Made by a program: the position numbers and the translations under genes. From a bacterium (GTDB taxonomy: Bacteria > NPL-UPA2 > JAUVJM01), in the NCBI GenBank assembly GCA_030606215.1, contig JAUWGW010000005.1, positions 15,913 through 79,912 of the forward strand: 64,000 bases of DNA. The letters are read 5' to 3'. Positions within the stretch are counted from its first letter, which is position 1; each line of letters opens with the position of its first letter. The notes below the pieces were generated by a model. It ran no database searches. It had not been told where the DNA came from and saw only the letters and a list, made by a program, of their open reading frames with translations. Below are positions 26,991 through 36,910 of the stretch, in pieces.

Positions 26991-29900
26991 TGGAACATTC
27001 CAGGTTTGCACATCTTCATGTGCATAGCCAGTATAGTCTTCTTGACGGCGCATGCCGCATATCTAACCTCATAAAGAAAGCGCATGAGTACAGGATGCCT
27101 GCTCTTGCTCTGACAGACCATGGGAATCTGTTCGGAGCGATTGAATTCTATACACAGGCGCTTGAATCGGGAATCAAACCAATAATTGGCTATGAGGCAT
27201 ATATTGCTCCCGGGAGTAGATTTGAGAAAAAAACACAGAGAATAAAAGATGCCTCTTTTCATCTTACACTCCTTGTGAAGGACGAAACAGGTTACAAAAA
27301 TTTAATGAAATTAGCAACACTCGCTTATCTTGAAGGGTTTTATTATAAACCGCGTATTGACAAAGAAATTCTGGCTGAATTGAGGGAAGGTTTAATAGTC
27401 CTGAGCGGTTGTCTGAAAGGTGAAATTCCCTGCCTTATTCAGAGTAATTCGTTCGAGCAGGCGCAGAAAGTGGCGGGGGAATACAGGGATATGATGGGAG
27501 ACGGGAATTTCTATCTTGAGATTCAAGACCACGGCATTGATGACCAGAGGAAAGTAAATGAAGGTTTATTGAAGATAGCAAGGAATCTCAATATACCTCT
27601 GGTTGCAACAAATGACTGTCATTATATTGATAGAGGCGACTCAGTCGCGCATGATGTTCTCTTATGTATTCAGACCGGAGCAACTATAAATGAGCCGGGG
27701 AGGATGAAATTCTCAACAGATAATTTCTATTTTCGCTCACCTGAGGAGATGAAAAGCCTTTTTTCGTCAGTTCCTGAAGCTATATTGAATACAGTTGCTA
27801 TTGCTGAAAAGTGTAACCTCGAATTAAGTTTCGGAAAAACTCTTCTGCCGGTATTTAATGTGCCCGATAGTAAAACACCCGATGAATATCTAAGAGAGTT
27901 GTGTCAGCAAGGATTTAAGGCTCGTTTCGGCGGGGGGAATAAAGAAGCAGTTGGGAGGTTAAAACATGAGCTCTCAGTTATTAAGGAGTTGGGTTATGCA
28001 AGTTATTTCCTCATTGTGTGGGACGTTATCAGATATACAAAGGAGAATGGTCTGACGGTTGGTCCGGGACGTGGTTCAGCGGCAGGAAGTCTCACTGCAT
28101 ATGTCTTAGGAATAACCGAAGTTGACCCTCTGCGATACGGCCTCCTATTTGAACGGTTTTTAAACTCGGAGCGTGCAAAACTTCCGGATATTGATATTGA
28201 CTTCTCTGATGAAGACCGTTCACAGGTAATTGAATATGTGAGAACAAAATATGGAGCAGGAAATGTAGCTCAGATTATTACTTTTGGCACAATGGCCGCA
28301 AGAGGCGTAATCCGTGATGTGGGACGGGCTCTGGATATGCCATATGGTGAGGTTGATAGAATTGCAAAACTTGTTCCGAATGAGCTTGATATAACTCTTG
28401 ATGGGGCAATAAGCAAAGAGCCGGAATTAAAGGAAGTTGCGGAAAGAGATGAGAGAGTAAACAAACTCCTCACTATAGCGAGGTCTCTTGAAGGCTTGGC
28501 CAGGCACGCATCAACTCACGCCGCTGGTATAGTTATTTCAGATAGGGGATTGACTGACTATGTGCCTCTCCTGAAAGGCGGAGAAGGTGAAGTAATCACT
28601 CAATTTCCGATGGAATCCCTGGAAAAAGTTGGACTTCTTAAGATGGATTTCCTGGGTCTCAAAACTTTAAGTGTTATCCAGAAGACACTTGAAAATGTTG
28701 AGAAAACCCATGGCAAAAGGATAAGCATTGAAGAGGGGATGCTTGATGATTTGAAGACTTTTGAACTTTTGAGAGAGGGGAAGACACTGGGCATTTTTCA
28801 ACTTGAGAGCGCGGGGATGAGGGACCTCTTAAGGAAACTTGAACCACAGAGGTTTGAAGATATCATTGCTGTCCTTGGATTATACCGTCCGGGTCCTCTT
28901 GGCAGTGGTATGGTTAATGAGTTCATAAAAAGGAAACATAAACTTACTTCCATTGAGTTTGACCATCCTGCTCTGGAACCAATATTAACTGATACATACG
29001 GAGTTATTCTTTATCAGGAGCAGATTATGAGGATTGTCAGCAAACTTGCCGGGTTTTCGCTGGAACAAGCAGATGTTCTGCAGAAATCTATCAGTAAGAA
29101 AATCCCGGAGGTTATGGAGAGACAACGGGGATTTTTTATGAAAGGTGCGCTTAGCAATGGTGTTGAGGAGCGGGTTGCAAACAAAGTTTTTGACCTTGTT
29201 GCCAACTTTGCAGGCTATGGGTTTAATAAAGCTCACAGCACTGCCTATGCAATGATTGCCTATAGGACAGCATATCTCAAGGCAAACTATTTGAGAGAGT
29301 TCCTCGCCGCACTTCTTTCAAGCGAGATGGATAATACAGATAAACTTGTAACCTATATTAATGAATGTGAAGGTTCTGGAGTGAAAGTTTTGCCGCCCGA
29401 TGTGAATGAAAGTAACGGGAGATTTGAGGTTGCGGAGGGATGTATTCGCTTTGGATTAGTAGCGGTAAAAAATGTTGGTGTTTCTGCTATTGATTCCATT
29501 GTGGATGTCAGGAATGAAAAAGGAAAATTTACATCTCTCCATGATTTCTGTGAGCATGTTGATTTAAGGCTTGTTAATAAGAGGGTAATTGAAAGTCTTA
29601 TTAAATGTGGCGCATTTGATTGTCTTGGGGCAGCACGTTCACAACTCTTCGCTGTGGTTGACGATGCAATTGCAGTTGGGCAGCGATTGCAGAAAGACAG
29701 ACTGTCAGGGCAATTCTCTCTCTTCGGGACTGGAAGCGATTTTCGGGAGTATCCAGACATCCCTGAGTGGCATGAAGGGAAGTTACTTTCATTTGAGAAG
29801 GAGGTTCTCGGGTTTTATATAAGCGGGCATCCACTCGCAAGGTATGAAAAACTCATTAAAGCATACAGCACTGTTAGTACCGGTGGACTTCATGAATTAG

Positions 29901-30409
29901 AGGATGGGGCTGATGCTGGCATAGCTGGAGTAGTCACGCGCATCAGGCGTATCGCTACAAGGAAGGGTAACAGGATGGCTTATGTTCAGTTAGAGGATCT
30001 GGAGGGAAACTGTGAAGTGATTTTCTTTCCGAATTGTCTGGAGGAGTACGCAACACTTCTTAAACAAGATGCGCTGATTTATGTCAGAGGCAGAGTTGAT
30101 TTGCGTCAAGATGTGCCAAAGGTTGTGGCGAAAGTAGTTATCCCTCTCAATGAGGTTGAAAGGCATCTTGCTAAATCGGCTCATATAAAATTGATTACTG
30201 CCGGTTTTGAAGAAGGGACACTTTTATCTTTGAAAGAGGTCTTATTATCATATCCGGGAAATTGCAGCGTGTATTTCCATCTAAAAGGTTCCCTGCCCAG
30301 AGGAATAATTCTTGGTGGGAATTCTGAGCTAACTGTTGAACCGGGACCGGAATTGATGAAGAAAGTGGAGGAGTTGGCAGGAGAAGGGAGTATTTCATTC
30401 AAGCCCTGA
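26990..30409 (+). CDS. dnaE: DNA polymerase III alpha subunit
   Basis: A 1139-residue replicative polymerase. N-terminal PHP domain (FAHLHVHSQYSLLDG), class C polymerase core with GPGRGSAAGSL and the metal-binding PDIDIDFSD (about 397-405), tandem helix-hairpin-helix, and a C-terminal OB fold (VVTRIRRIATRKGNRMAYVQLED). Its ATG shares the last base of the guaB3 stop. Two membrane-protein genes follow in the same direction. Confidence 0.97.
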   Translation: MEHSRFAHLHVHSQYSLLDGACRISNLIKKAHEYRMPALALTDHGNLFGAIEFYTQALESGIKPIIGYEAYIAPGSRFEKKTQRIKDASFHLTLLVKDETGYKNLMKLATLAYLEGFYYKPRIDKEILAELREGLIVLSGCLKGEIPCLIQSNSFEQAQKVAGEYRDMMGDGNFYLEIQDHGIDDQRKVNEGLLKIARNLNIPLVATNDCHYIDRGDSVAHDVLLCIQTGATINEPGRMKFSTDNFYFRSPEEMKSLFSSVPEAILNTVAIAEKCNLELSFGKTLLPVFNVPDSKTPDEYLRELCQQGFKARFGGGNKEAVGRLKHELSVIKELGYASYFLIVWDVIRYTKENGLTVGPGRGSAAGSLTAYVLGITEVDPLRYGLLFERFLNSERAKLPDIDIDFSDEDRSQVIEYVRTKYGAGNVAQIITFGTMAARGVIRDVGRALDMPYGEVDRIAKLVPNELDITLDGAISKEPELKEVAERDERVNKLLTIARSLEGLARHASTHAAGIVISDRGLTDYVPLLKGGEGEVITQFPMESLEKVGLLKMDFLGLKTLSVIQKTLENVEKTHGKRISIEEGMLDDLKTFELLREGKTLGIFQLESAGMRDLLRKLEPQRFEDIIAVLGLYRPGPLGSGMVNEFIKRKHKLTSIEFDHPALEPILTDTYGVILYQEQIMRIVSKLAGFSLEQADVLQKSISKKIPEVMERQRGFFMKGALSNGVEERVANKVFDLVANFAGYGFNKAHSTAYAMIAYRTAYLKANYLREFLAALLSSEMDNTDKLVTYINECEGSGVKVLPPDVNESNGRFEVAEGCIRFGLVAVKNVGVSAIDSIVDVRNEKGKFTSLHDFCEHVDLRLVNKRVIESLIKCGAFDCLGAARSQLFAVVDDAIAVGQRLQKDRLSGQFSLFGTGSDFREYPDIPEWHEGKLLSFEKEVLGFYISGHPLARYEKLIKAYSTVSTGGLHELEDGADAGIAGVVTRIRRIATRKGNRMAYVQLEDLEGNCEVIFFPNCLEEYATLLKQDALIYVRGRVDLRQDVPKVVAKVVIPLNEVERHLAKSAHIKLITAGFEEGTLLSLKEVLLSYPGNCSVYFHLKGSLPRGIILGGNSELTVEPGPELMKKVEELAGEGSISFKP

Positions 30410-30422
30410 TGGAGGATACGGT

Positions 30423-31232
30423 ATGAGAGATAGGACTCTTGAGAGAAGAATGGTTGAGATGCGGGAGTTGATTGATTTATGGGGGCGTTTCCATGAGATG
30501 ATGGTTGCAGTTGTGAAAGGTGCAGGTTTCACAGATGAGCATGACAGGGAATTCCTGAATGTGAAAAGTGCTATTGCGCGTAAGTTTCAGGCAATATCAG
30601 ATAAGTTTGAGAAAAGAATGTTTCCGGAGGAAGAGGTAACAGAAGTCCTTTCCCAGGCGGTTTCTCTTGAGCAAGTAAAGAAGATGAGCAGTTTCACAAC
30701 CGGTCAATTTGAGAATACATGGCACCGTGTCCATATAGCATTTAACAGGGTTCTCGGTCATCTTGAAAGTGAGAGAGATGCACTGGCAAGAGTAAGTACT
30801 TTTGGGTTTGGTATTAAGAAACTGGCGAGGAGTAAGCTTCTTATATTTCTTGTTATCCTTGCTATTATGTTCGGCGGCATTTTTATGGGATACAGATTCT
30901 ACACTCAGAAAGTAAAGCCTGCATTTGAGGTAAGCGAAAAGGGGGAGGAGACAGAAGCACAGGCTGAACTTGAGACGCTTCTTGGGAAAATAGGTGAACT
31001 TGTCGATGTTGTGAAGATGAAAATTGAAGGAGCAGAGCCGGGAGAGGGTGCTGAGGCAAGAAGAGTTAGTTTGCCTGCCAGTGCCAACTGGGGCTCTCTT
31101 ATCTGGGGAATTGTCGGTGCCGTTCTTTGTGGATGGCTGGCAAGTACCAAGGGAAGAAACCCAATCCTGTGGGGAGCTTTTGGTTTATTATGCTGTCCGA
31201 TTGCTTTTATAATTCTCCTGCTTAAGAGCTGA
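30423..31232 (+). CDS. Unrecognised membrane protein
   Basis: A 269-residue protein I cannot assign. Residues 1-130 are charged and predicted helical. A single transmembrane segment lies at about 138-158 (LLIFLVILAIMFGGIFMGY), then an acidic, Glu/Ala-rich linker (170-215), then two hydrophobic helices (about 224-240 and 247-266) around the motif CGWLASTKGRNPILWG. That terminal pair recalls small membrane modules appended to many unrelated proteins. GGAGG precedes the ATG. Coupled by TGATG to the DUF2752 gene and 13 bases after dnaE, so probably co-transcribed with it. Confidence 0.75.
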   Translation: MRDRTLERRMVEMRELIDLWGRFHEMMVAVVKGAGFTDEHDREFLNVKSAIARKFQAISDKFEKRMFPEEEVTEVLSQAVSLEQVKKMSSFTTGQFENTWHRVHIAFNRVLGHLESERDALARVSTFGFGIKKLARSKLLIFLVILAIMFGGIFMGYRFYTQKVKPAFEVSEKGEETEAQAELETLLGKIGELVDVVKMKIEGAEPGEGAEARRVSLPASANWGSLIWGIVGAVLCGWLASTKGRNPILWGAFGLLCCPIAFIILLLKS

Positions 31233-31615
31233 TGAAAGATAGGATGCGGAATTTCTTGGTTTCGCTTTTATGTTTTAGTTTCCCTGTGCTCAGTTGCTTC
31301 CCACATCTCCTGAAATTACCAGGGTGCAGTTTCAGAACATTTACGGGTATTCCCTGCCCATTCTGTGATATGACAAGCTCTTTTTGTGAAGCATCTAATT
31401 TTCATATAAAGGAGGCATTTAACATTCAACCTGTAGGTGCTTTAGTCTATTTTTTATGTGTAATTTCCGGGTTATTCTTTTTGTGCCGGGGGGTGTTAGG
31501 TAAGCCATTTGTTGATTTGAGGAAAGGGAGATATTGGACGCCGGCGTTTAACATTCTATTGGCACTCATCGGGATTGTATGGGCATGTAGAATTGTGCGG
31601 AATGTCTTCATGTGA
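31232..31615 (+). CDS. DUF2752 membrane protein
   Basis: A 127-residue protein with three hydrophobic stretches (about 8-22, 69-87, 106-120) and the DUF2752 signature GIPCPFCDMTSSF (39-51; the family form is G-x-P-C-P-x-C-G-x-T-R-A), with the final Gly-x-Thr-Arg replaced by Asp-Met-Thr-Ser. The downstream NIQPVGALVY matches the family's N-P motif position. Function unknown. Start overlaps the upstream stop. Confidence 0.75.
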   Translation: MKDRMRNFLVSLLCFSFPVLSCFPHLLKLPGCSFRTFTGIPCPFCDMTSSFCEASNFHIKEAFNIQPVGALVYFLCVISGLFFLCRGVLGKPFVDLRKGRYWTPAFNILLALIGIVWACRIVRNVFM

Positions 31616-31623
31616 TGCTTCAT

Positions 31624-31753
31624 TAGCCCGGATTATTCATACTACGATGAAATGGCCAACATACTGTCATTCTGAGCGGAGCGAAGAATCTCTATAGATT
31701 CTTCGTCACTAACGCTCCTCAGAATGACACATGCTGTGTGAATAATGCAGGAT
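31624..31753. repeat. MITE-like palindromic element, copy A
   Basis: A 130-bp element starting TAGCCCGGATTATTCAT and ending AATAATGCAGG. Its core holds TGTCATTCTGAG and the complement CTCAGAATGACA around two GAAGAATC/GATTCTTC arms. The same element, reversed, lies at 36726-36853. The ends are imperfect inverted repeats around ATTATTCA/GAATAAT. No coding capacity; probably mobilised in trans. Confidence 0.8.
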
Positions 31754-31767
31754 AGGGAGGGGAGTGA

Positions 31768-32040
31768 ATGACCAGAAAAGATCTGGCTCGTGAGGTTGCT
31801 AATAGTATCGGGCTCTCTCAGGCTCTTGTCAGAGAGATTACTGATGGTGTTTTAGATGCCATCTGTAATAGTCTCGTCAGGGGAGAAAGGGTGGAATTGA
31901 GAAATTTTGGTGTTTTCACAACCAGGGCAATGAGGGAGAGGGTTGTGCAAAATCCTAAGACAAAGGAGAAAATCCGCATACCCGCAGCAACTGTGGTTCG
32001 GTTTAAACCCGGAAAGGAGTTGAAGCGGAAAGCTGCTTAG
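31768..32040 (+). CDS. HU/IHF-family DNA-binding protein
   Basis: A 90-residue histone-like protein. TRKDLAREVANSIGLS forms the helical base, VELRNFGVFTTRAMRER the beta arm start, and NPKTKEKIRIPAATVVRFKPGKEL the DNA-bending arm with its conserved proline. GGGAGGGG precedes the ATG. It stands alone between the MITE-like element and the glycine riboswitch. HU or IHF cannot be decided from the sequence. Confidence 0.93.
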   Translation: MTRKDLAREVANSIGLSQALVREITDGVLDAICNSLVRGERVELRNFGVFTTRAMRERVVQNPKTKEKIRIPAATVVRFKPGKELKRKAA

Positions 32041-32138
32041 TTTCTTGCACCCCAGAAAAAACTTATAATCCCGCCGGCAATTGCTATCAGAAGGCTAACT
32101 TTAATATGAACCTCTGTGCTTATTTCTGTGCTTATTTC

Positions 32139-32167
32139 TTGACAGCTCCTGTAGAAGATGATACAGT
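32139..32167 (+). promoter_or_regulatory. Promoter of the glycine-cleavage operon
   Basis: TTGACA (32139-32144), 17-base spacer, TACAGT (32162-32167). The transcript would begin about 10 bases before the riboswitch. Just upstream, TCTGTGCTTATT is repeated in tandem (32113-32136). Between the HU stop and this promoter I see no other feature. Confidence 0.7.
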
Positions 32168-32184
32168 AAAAATAGCCGGATGAG

Positions 32185-32350
32185 GGTTAGGAGAGAGACC
32201 TTTGGAGTATATTCAACGGCGCCGAAGGGGTAATCCGCCTCAGGCGGAGAAACTCTCAGGCAAAAGGATCCTGACCTGACGGTCCTCTGGAGAACCCGTT
32301 TGAAATAAAGCGGCACCAAAGGGATAAATCTCTCAGGTAAAAGGACAGGG
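32185..32350 (+). ncRNA. Tandem glycine riboswitch
   Basis: Two glycine aptamers follow each other. Aptamer 1 (about 32185-32280) contains GGAGAGACC-like opening, GCCGAAGGGG, the GCCTCAGGCGGA hairpin, AACTCTCAGGCAAAAGGA and a closing CCTGAC. Aptamer 2 (about 32281-32350) contains CTCTGGAGAACCC, GCACCAAAGGG, ATCTCTCAGGTAAAAGGACAG. These are the conserved blocks of the gcvT element. Lying before gcvT, it should turn the operon on when glycine is plentiful. Confidence 0.95.
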
Positions 32351-32392
32351 GATATAGTATAACTTTGTGGTTTTACTGTATCCCCTGTTTTT
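32345..32392 (+). terminator. Riboswitch expression platform: terminator touching the gcvT start
   Basis: A 15-bp stem pairs 32345-32359 with 32374-32388, followed by TTTTT. The left arm begins inside the last bases of aptamer 2 (ACAGGGG), so ligand binding can compete with the terminator. The U-tract ends three bases before the gcvT ATG (32396), and no ribosome site lies between. Confidence 0.85.
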
Positions 32393-32395
32393 ATT

Positions 32396-33499
32396 ATGAA
32401 CCAGACACCGCTTTACAATCTACATCTGAAGTATAAAGCCCATATGAGAGAATTTAGTGGTTGGCAGATGCCCATTTATTACACAGGTATCATAGCTGAG
32501 CACAAAGCAGTTCGACAAAAAGCCGGTCTTTTTGACATCTCTCATATGGTCAGATTAAAGATAGAGGGGATAGGTGCTTCTGATTTGGTCCAGAGATTGA
32601 CCACCAATGATGTTTCTGTATTAAAAACAGGTGATATCCAGTATTCCCTGGTTTGTAACCAGGAGGGGAATATATTAGATGATATCCTGGTCTTTAGTTT
32701 AGATGACGGTTATCTCCTGGTAGTAAATGCCGGCAACAAGCAGACTGTCTTATCGTGGTTCAAGAAATGGGCCGGGCAAGCGGAGGTTAAAGATATTTCA
32801 AATCAGATGTCTATGGCTGCCATTCAGGGACCTATCTCGCAGATAATTCTTCAGAAATTAATCGACATAAATCTATCTTCAATTAAATATTATCATTTTA
32901 CTCAGGAGAAAATAGCAGGGATAACGGGTTTTATTTCCAGAACCGGTTATACCGGTGAGGATGGGTTTGAGCTCTGCTTTGCTTCAGAAAAGGCAAAAAC
33001 CTTATGGTTAGCGCTATTATCTGCAGGAAAAGATTATGGTCTTCAACCGATTGGCCTGGGAGCCAGGGATACTTTGAGGTTAGAGGCTGCACTGCCATTA
33101 TACGGGCATGAGCTCAGCACACAAATAAACCCTTTTGAGGCGGGCCTGGAAAGATTTGTTAAATTAGACAAAGGCGATTTTCTTGGCAGGCGGTCACTCA
33201 TTGAGGTCAAAAAGGTAGGTATTAATCGTAAATTGGTTGGTTTTGAAATGATTGACAGAGGTATCCCCAGAGCAGGTTATACCGTTTCAAAAGATGGAAA
33301 ACATATTGGTCAGGTAACCAGCGGCTCATTTTCTCCTACTCTTGATAAGAATATCGGCATGGGCTATGTGGGAACAGGATATACTCACGAAGGATGTGAG
33401 TTTGAGATTGAAATCAGAGGTAAATCCACCGGGGCCAGGGTAGTAAAAACACCTTTTTATAAAAAGAGTGGAGAGGGCGGGAAAAAAGAGGAGTATTAA
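32396..33499 (+). CDS. gcvT: Glycine cleavage system T protein (aminomethyltransferase)
   Basis: A 367-residue tetrahydrofolate enzyme that takes the aminomethyl group from the H protein, releasing ammonia. Markers: EFSGWQMPIYYTGIIAEHKAVR, GLFDISHMVR, RTGYTGEDGFELC, GLGARDTLRLEAALPLYG and GQVTSGSFSP. ATG 32396 has no upstream GGAGG; it directly follows the riboswitch terminator. gcvH follows after two bases. Confidence 0.96.
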   Translation: MNQTPLYNLHLKYKAHMREFSGWQMPIYYTGIIAEHKAVRQKAGLFDISHMVRLKIEGIGASDLVQRLTTNDVSVLKTGDIQYSLVCNQEGNILDDILVFSLDDGYLLVVNAGNKQTVLSWFKKWAGQAEVKDISNQMSMAAIQGPISQIILQKLIDINLSSIKYYHFTQEKIAGITGFISRTGYTGEDGFELCFASEKAKTLWLALLSAGKDYGLQPIGLGARDTLRLEAALPLYGHELSTQINPFEAGLERFVKLDKGDFLGRRSLIEVKKVGINRKLVGFEMIDRGIPRAGYTVSKDGKHIGQVTSGSFSPTLDKNIGMGYVGTGYTHEGCEFEIEIRGKSTGARVVKTPFYKKSGEGGKKEEY

Positions 33500-33501
33500 G
33501 G

Positions 33502-33900
33502 ATGTATCCAACAGATTTAAAGTATACTGTTACACATGAATGGGCTGGGATTGAAGAGAAGACAGGTATCGTAACGGTGGGAATCGGTGAGTACGCTGTG
33601 AAACAGCTCAGTGACATTGTTTTTCTTGAACTGCCTGCTGTCGGTGATAAACTGAAGAAAGGAGAACCTTTTGGGGCCATTGAATCAGTCAAGGCAGTAT
33701 TCGATTTAAACTCGCCGGTGACCGGCGAGGTCGTAGAAGTAAACCAGGCCCTTTCTGATAATCTTGACCTGTTACAGACTGACCCTTACGGCCAGTGCTG
33801 GATGGTTAGGATAAAGGCAGAGAATCAAGAAGAAATTCAGGCATTGATGAATGCAGGAGACTACGAAGACTTCATAAAAAAGGGACAGGGTAAGCATTGA
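33502..33900 (+). CDS. gcvH: Glycine cleavage system H protein
   Basis: A 132-residue lipoyl carrier. Lys64 in GAIESVKAVFDL is the lipoylation site; YTVTHEWAGIEE and GEVVEVNQALSDNLDLL flank it. It shuttles the methylamine group between P, T and L proteins. LipB (7.7 kb) or the LplA-type protein (36.9 kb) could supply its cofactor. AAAGAGGAG lies upstream of the ATG. Confidence 0.97.
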   Translation: MYPTDLKYTVTHEWAGIEEKTGIVTVGIGEYAVKQLSDIVFLELPAVGDKLKKGEPFGAIESVKAVFDLNSPVTGEVVEVNQALSDNLDLLQTDPYGQCWMVRIKAENQEEIQALMNAGDYEDFIKKGQGKH

Positions 33901-33933
33901 CATGCTATCGAGGTAGTCGGAAGGTGAAACCTG

Positions 33934-35268
33934 ATGCCGTACGTATCTAATACAGATGAAGACAGAGCAAGAATGCTGGGCGAATTGGGGCTCAAATCAA
34001 TTGAGGAACTCTTCAGTGATATCCCTGCTGATTTGCGACCTTCCTCTTTTAATCTACCGCCAGGCCTATCAGAACTTGAAGTCCGTCGTTTCACCCAGAC
34101 CCTGGCAGATAAGAATGCCACTGATCTTATTTGTTTCCTGGGGGGTGGTTTCTACGACCATTTTATACCCGCTGCTCTGGATACAATAATTTCACGCAGT
34201 GAATTCTATACGGCTTATACTCCTTATCAACCGGAAATATCCCAGGGCACGCTCCAGGCCATATACGAATATCAATCAGCTGTCTGTCATCTGACAGATA
34301 TGGATGCGGCTAATGCCTCTTTGTACGACGGCGGGACCGCCCTTTACGAAGCAATGATGATGGCGGTAAGGATTACCAAGAGGAGAAAGGTTATTGTAGA
34401 TGAAGGTGTTAGCCCTATATACCGAAAGATGCTGCATTGTTATACCGGCAATTTGGCTCTCGAGTTTGTTGAAATACCAGTAGCCCGAAACGGCCGGGCT
34501 GACAGACAGGCAATAGAGACACAACTTGATAAAAATACATCCTGCCTTATCTTACAAAACCCAAACTTCTTTGGCTGTGTAGATGATATTACCGATATGG
34601 CTGAGTCAGCTCAAAAATCAGGCAGTCTGGTCATTCTTTCGACCTATCCCATTTCTCTGGGCATTCTTAAAACCCCGGGTGAAATGCAGGTGGACATTGC
34701 TACCGGCGAAGGTCAGAGTTTAGGGCTCGGACTTTCTTTCGGAGGTCCATACCTTGGTTTTATGGCCGTGCGTTCCCAATATATCCGCCAGATGCCGGGC
34801 CGCATCGTAGGTGAGACAACAGATAAAAATGGCCAGCGCGGCTTTGTGCTAACGCTCCAGACAAGAGAACAGCATATCCGCAGAGAGAAAGCGACCTCTA
34901 ATATATGTTCTAATGAAGCTCTCTGCGCACTTTCTGCCATTGTCTATCTTAGTCTGATAGGCAAGGAAGGGCTGAAGGAGGTAACTGAGCTTTGCAGCGC
35001 TAAAGCCGATTATACCCTCAAACGTCTTTTAGAGATACCGGGCGTAAAGATGAGATTCCCGGTTCCTATATTTAATGAATTTACATTAGAACTTCCCAGA
35101 GATGCCGGTGATATTATCGGGCAGTTAATTGAAAAAGGGATAATGGCCGGATTCCCTCTGGGACGCTACTATAAGAATATGGAGAAGTGCATGCTGATAG
35201 CCGTGACCGAGAAAAGGACAAAGGAGGAGATAGGGATGTTGGCTGAGGCACTGGAGGCAGTCTTGTAA
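33934..35268 (+). CDS. gcvPA: Glycine dehydrogenase (decarboxylating) subunit 1
   Basis: A 444-residue N-terminal half of the P protein in its split form. [20 protein letters not shown] start, [36 protein letters not shown] and [23 protein letters not shown] are family marks. It pairs with GcvPB to decarboxylate glycine using PLP. GGAAGGTGA precedes ATG 33934; gcvPB starts two bases after the stop. Confidence 0.96.
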   Translation: MPYVSNTDEDRARMLGELGLKSIEELFSDIPADLRPSSFNLPPGLSELEVRRFTQTLADKNATDLICFLGGGFYDHFIPAALDTIISRSEFYTAYTPYQPEISQGTLQAIYEYQSAVCHLTDMDAANASLYDGGTALYEAMMMAVRITKRRKVIVDEGVSPIYRKMLHCYTGNLALEFVEIPVARNGRADRQAIETQLDKNTSCLILQNPNFFGCVDDITDMAESAQKSGSLVILSTYPISLGILKTPGEMQVDIATGEGQSLGLGLSFGGPYLGFMAVRSQYIRQMPGRIVGETTDKNGQRGFVLTLQTREQHIRREKATSNICSNEALCALSAIVYLSLIGKEGLKEVTELCSAKADYTLKRLLEIPGVKMRFPVPIFNEFTLELPRDAGDIIGQLIEKGIMAGFPLGRYYKNMEKCMLIAVTEKRTKEEIGMLAEALEAVL

Positions 35269-35270
35269 AA

Positions 35271-36725
35271 ATGAAACTTATTTTTGAAAAAAGCGTTGCT
35301 GGGAGAAGAGGGGTAAGGTTACCCAGATGCGATGTTCCTATTGAGCGGGACAAGTTGAAGGGACTTAAACGCAAAGAACTTCCTGATTTGCCGGAGGTTT
35401 CTGAACTGGACACAGTCCGGCATTTTACAGAACTGTCCAGACACAATTTTGGAGTAGACACCGGCTTCTATCCTTTAGGCTCTTGCACCATGAAATACAA
35501 TCCGAAGATAGGGGAAGAGGCAGTTAGATATCAAGGTTTTAGTCGTCTGCACCCGCTCCTGCCCCAGCTTCGCCAGGGCGGGATACTTACGCAGGGTGCC
35601 TTACAGGTAATCTATGAGACAGAACGGTTTCTATCAGAGATTACCGGTATGGCTGAATTTACCATGCAGCCTTTAGCCGGTGCTCATGGAGAACTGACCG
35701 GGATAATGCTTATTGCCGCCTATCACAAGTCAAGAGGCATCAAGAAAACAAAAGTCATTATCCCTGATTCGGCGCATGGAACTAATCCGGCAAGTGCCGC
35801 TATTGCCGGGTATGAGGTTGTATCAGTGCCTTCTGACAAGAACGGCGTCATGGATTTCAGCGAATTTCGAAAGGTCATTGATGAGAAAGTAGCTGCGGTG
35901 ATGCTTACCTGTCCTAATACCTTAGGGTTGTTTAACCCTGATATAAAGAAGATTGCGGACAGGACACACCAGGCAGGTGGATTGATGTATTATGATGGAG
36001 CAAATCTAAATGCTATTTTAGGTAAATGCCGGCCGGGGGATGTCGGGTTTGATGTTGTGCACTTGAATCTACACAAGACCTTTGGCACGCCTCATGGGGG
36101 AGGCGGGCCAGGGGCAGGACCGGTAGGAGTGAAAGAGCATTTAAGAGAATTTCTTCCTATCTCGCTGGTAGTGAAAAGGCCGGATGGCACATATGCCCTT
36201 GAATATAACCGTCCTAAATCCATCGGATATGTAGCCCCATTCTACGGCAATTTTGGGGTTATACTCAAGTGCTATGTCTATATCCTGCTCCTGGGCCGGG
36301 AAGGTTTAATCAGAGCTGCTGAGAATGCTGTGCTTAATGCCAATTACATGATGGAAAAACTAAAATCTTATTACCATCTTCCCTATGACCGCAGATGTAT
36401 GCATGAATTTGTCTTATCAGCTAATAAACAAAAGAAGCACGGGGTAAAGGCACTGGATATTGCCAAGCGCCTGCTGGATTTTAGTTTTCATCCGCCGACC
36501 ATATATTTCCCTCTCATTGTTGAAGAGGCCATGATGATTGAACCTGCGGAGACCGAATCCGGAGAAACGCTGGATAAATTTATTGAGGTTATGATTCAGA
36601 TTGCTAAAGAGGCTGAGCAGGAACCGCAGACTATTAAAGATGCCCCGCATAATTTAGATATATGCAGGTTGGATGAAGTAAAAGCAGCCAGAGAACCTAA
36701 TCTAAAGTATGTTCGTGTTGCATAG
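35271..36725 (+). CDS. gcvPB: Glycine dehydrogenase (decarboxylating) subunit 2
   Basis: A 484-residue PLP-bearing half of the split P protein. Lys269 in [18 protein letters not shown] is the PLP lysine; [15 protein letters not shown] and [12 protein letters not shown] are typical. Its TAG (36723-36725) touches the MITE-like copy B, so the insertion marks the end of the operon. No gcvL (dihydrolipoamide dehydrogenase) is present in the window. Confidence 0.96.
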   Translation: MKLIFEKSVAGRRGVRLPRCDVPIERDKLKGLKRKELPDLPEVSELDTVRHFTELSRHNFGVDTGFYPLGSCTMKYNPKIGEEAVRYQGFSRLHPLLPQLRQGGILTQGALQVIYETERFLSEITGMAEFTMQPLAGAHGELTGIMLIAAYHKSRGIKKTKVIIPDSAHGTNPASAAIAGYEVVSVPSDKNGVMDFSEFRKVIDEKVAAVMLTCPNTLGLFNPDIKKIADRTHQAGGLMYYDGANLNAILGKCRPGDVGFDVVHLNLHKTFGTPHGGGGPGAGPVGVKEHLREFLPISLVVKRPDGTYALEYNRPKSIGYVAPFYGNFGVILKCYVYILLLGREGLIRAAENAVLNANYMMEKLKSYYHLPYDRRCMHEFVLSANKQKKHGVKALDIAKRLLDFSFHPPTIYFPLIVEEAMMIEPAETESGETLDKFIEVMIQIAKEAEQEPQTIKDAPHNLDICRLDEVKAAREPNLKYVRVA

Positions 36726-36853
36726 CCTGCATTGTTCACACTACGTTTGTCATTCTGAGGAGCATAAGCGATGAAGAATCTCATCAGATTCTTCGCTACG
36801 CTCAGAATGACAGAGTGTGGGGTATTTAATCGTAGTATGAATAATCCGGGCTA
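36726..36853. repeat. MITE-like palindromic element, copy B (reverse of copy A)
   Basis: Read on the minus strand it starts TAGCCCGGATTATTCATACT, identical to copy A for the first 24 bases, and shares the TGTCATTCTGAG/CTCAGAATGACA core and the AATGCAGG end. The two copies face each other across the HU-gcv segment. Bases 36854-36900 then hold a short GC-rich stretch (CCCTATCCC/GGGGGAGAGG) of no clear function. Confidence 0.8.
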
Positions 36854-36910
36854 GCCCTATCCCGTTGGGGGAGAGGCAGGGGAGATGGAGAGTCTGCAAA
36901 GGTATAAATT

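Noticed and set aside
32041-32140. Minus-strand frame ending LLIAIAGGIISFFWGARN, like a membrane-protein C-terminus
   Set aside because: No start codon, overlaps the gcv promoter and a 12-base tandem repeat; too little to call a gene or relic.
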